Below are positions 63,111 through 64,000 of a DNA stretch of 64,000 nucleotides, piece by piece (position 1 is the first letter of the stretch; the number at the start of each line of letters is the position of its first letter). Location of the stretch: positions 228,857-292,856 of the forward strand of contig NW_022985177.1 of assembly GCF_010093535.1 (NCBI RefSeq), read 5' to 3'. This DNA is from Lindgomyces ingoldianus. Its lineage: Eukaryota > Ascomycota > Dothideomycetes > Pleosporales > Lindgomycetaceae. The notes beneath the pieces are model-generated. The model made no database searches. It had not been told where the DNA came from and saw only the letters and a program-made list of their open reading frames with translations. The translations under genes were made by a program, and so were the position numbers.

Positions 63111-64000
63111 CTCTATATCGTCAATATCGTCGTCCAACATATCCTCAAGAACCTCAATGGTACCTATGAAGGTTATCCTCAGGGATCAACCAGATTAGGA
63201 GTTTTGGATCTACGTCGTCAAACAAATGACCGAAGGGGTGATGCCTAGGCCTACATAGACCTAAACCAACCTTATCGTTTACTGCAGAAGGCTAAGAAAC
63301 CAACCCGACCAATCGTCGCCCATCCCAAGAAGATGAAGCAGTACTGTTACTACTGCTCAAGCTGCTCCAACAGCTCTACAACAAGCTCAGTATGCCGCAT
63401 ATCTAGCTGAATATACCATGGAGATCATAGAATGTTGACGATTGAAGGACAAACTGATTCGTAGGTCAAGTAGAAACTCATGTCAAAGTGTGTAATTGAG
63501 GACGGACTCATCAAATTCAGAGTCCAGCAAAGATGGTATACGCTTAGATATTTCGGGATGTCGTGAGGGTCGTTGGAGAGGAATTTGATGAGAAAGGATC
63601 TAAGCCCAAGCAAACCTTGGGTGTTGGTGATATTCCAGATGGACGCCACGCACGGATCACCACTGCACGTGATATCTATCGACTTCACCTATTCTGTTAT
63701 ATGGACGGAGATACAGGCTTTTATTTTCTTGGAATCATCCAGTTAGCTTATTTGAGTTGCCTTTGGCATGAAGTGCTGGCTTAAAAGACCGGTCTAAAGA
63801 TGTTAGCTTTGTGGACAGATTATGTTGCACGTGCTCAGGCCGGACCCCACAAATCCAACGCTGACAGCCACTCACAGCTTTCCCCTATTTTTAAACAACA
63901 TAAACATTCTGTAGAGAGGCGCTAGAACCATCCCGCCATCGACAAGAAGCATTAGGAAGCTATCCAAGGCGGAAAACGAGACGGCTCTGTCTCACGGCTG
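63111..64000. other. Window end with coding-like debris
   Basis: Protein-like stretches occur in different frames (63150-63310 and 63560-63780, both +), separated by stops. No gene model can be supported; the window cuts off before the region resolves. Confidence 0.35.

Noticed and set aside
1..64000. CRISPR arrays, bacterial operons, ribosome binding sites, plasmid or phage genes
   Set aside because: Nothing of the kind is present; introns, codon use and protein families are those of an ascomycete nuclear genome.

Overview
This 64-kb window comes from the nuclear genome of a filamentous ascomycete (Pezizomycotina). The evidence is short introns of about 45-125 nt with GTAAGT/GTATGN donors and CTNAC-like branch points, a Zn(II)2Cys6 regulator, fungal family genes (Prm1, HbrB, Gep3, Mnn10/11-type GT34, Ypd1, Gag1-like), and transposons eroded by C-to-T/G-to-A change in CpA/TpG context, the signature of repeat-induced point mutation (RIP). 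The class (Dothideomycetes or Leotiomycetes) cannot be settled by reading alone.

Layout. From 1 to 10.6 kb lie a Gag1-like gene (-), a 456-bp terminal-inverted-repeat element, VPS39 of the HOPS complex (+, four exons), a Gon7-like KEOPS subunit (-), and the TORC2 subunit HbrB/Bit61 (+). PRM1, a membrane-fusion protein of mating (-), stands between two ORF-poor stretches (10.6-14.15 and 16.4-20.5 kb). A 257-aa RGG-containing protein of unknown function follows. From 24.4 to 27.4 kb is a graveyard: a broken ankyrin-repeat gene and a truncated cytochrome P450. From 27.7 to 46.4 kb is a dense housekeeping block: a Cys/His-rich orphan, a coiled-coil protein, an F-box-like protein, a phosphomannose isomerase pseudogene, a GT34 mannosyltransferase, the mitochondrial GTPase Gep3, mitochondrial aspartate aminotransferase (seven exons, one of 3 nt), the phosphorelay protein Ypd1, and an AKAP7-like 2H phosphoesterase.

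From 49 to 60 kb is a transposon archipelago. It holds two nested non-autonomous hAT-like elements, each with perfect 8-bp target duplications. It also holds a Tc1/mariner-like element (TA target site) split by a solo LTR and by a complete 5.45-kb Ty3-type retrotransposon whose interior is almost wholly RIP-mutated. Between the two groups sits a three-exon short-chain dehydrogenase. Beyond the island is an intact six-exon Zn2Cys6 regulator (494 aa) and a cysteine-containing orphan.

The genes do not form one pathway; they are mostly independent housekeeping loci. I found no new multi-gene system. The strongest non-routine observations are the nested, datable transposon insertions, the LTR mosaic left by a bounded RIP tract, the 3-nt exon and GC-AG intron in the aminotransferase gene, and a 76-bp segment shared between an inverted-repeat element and the left edge of the window.
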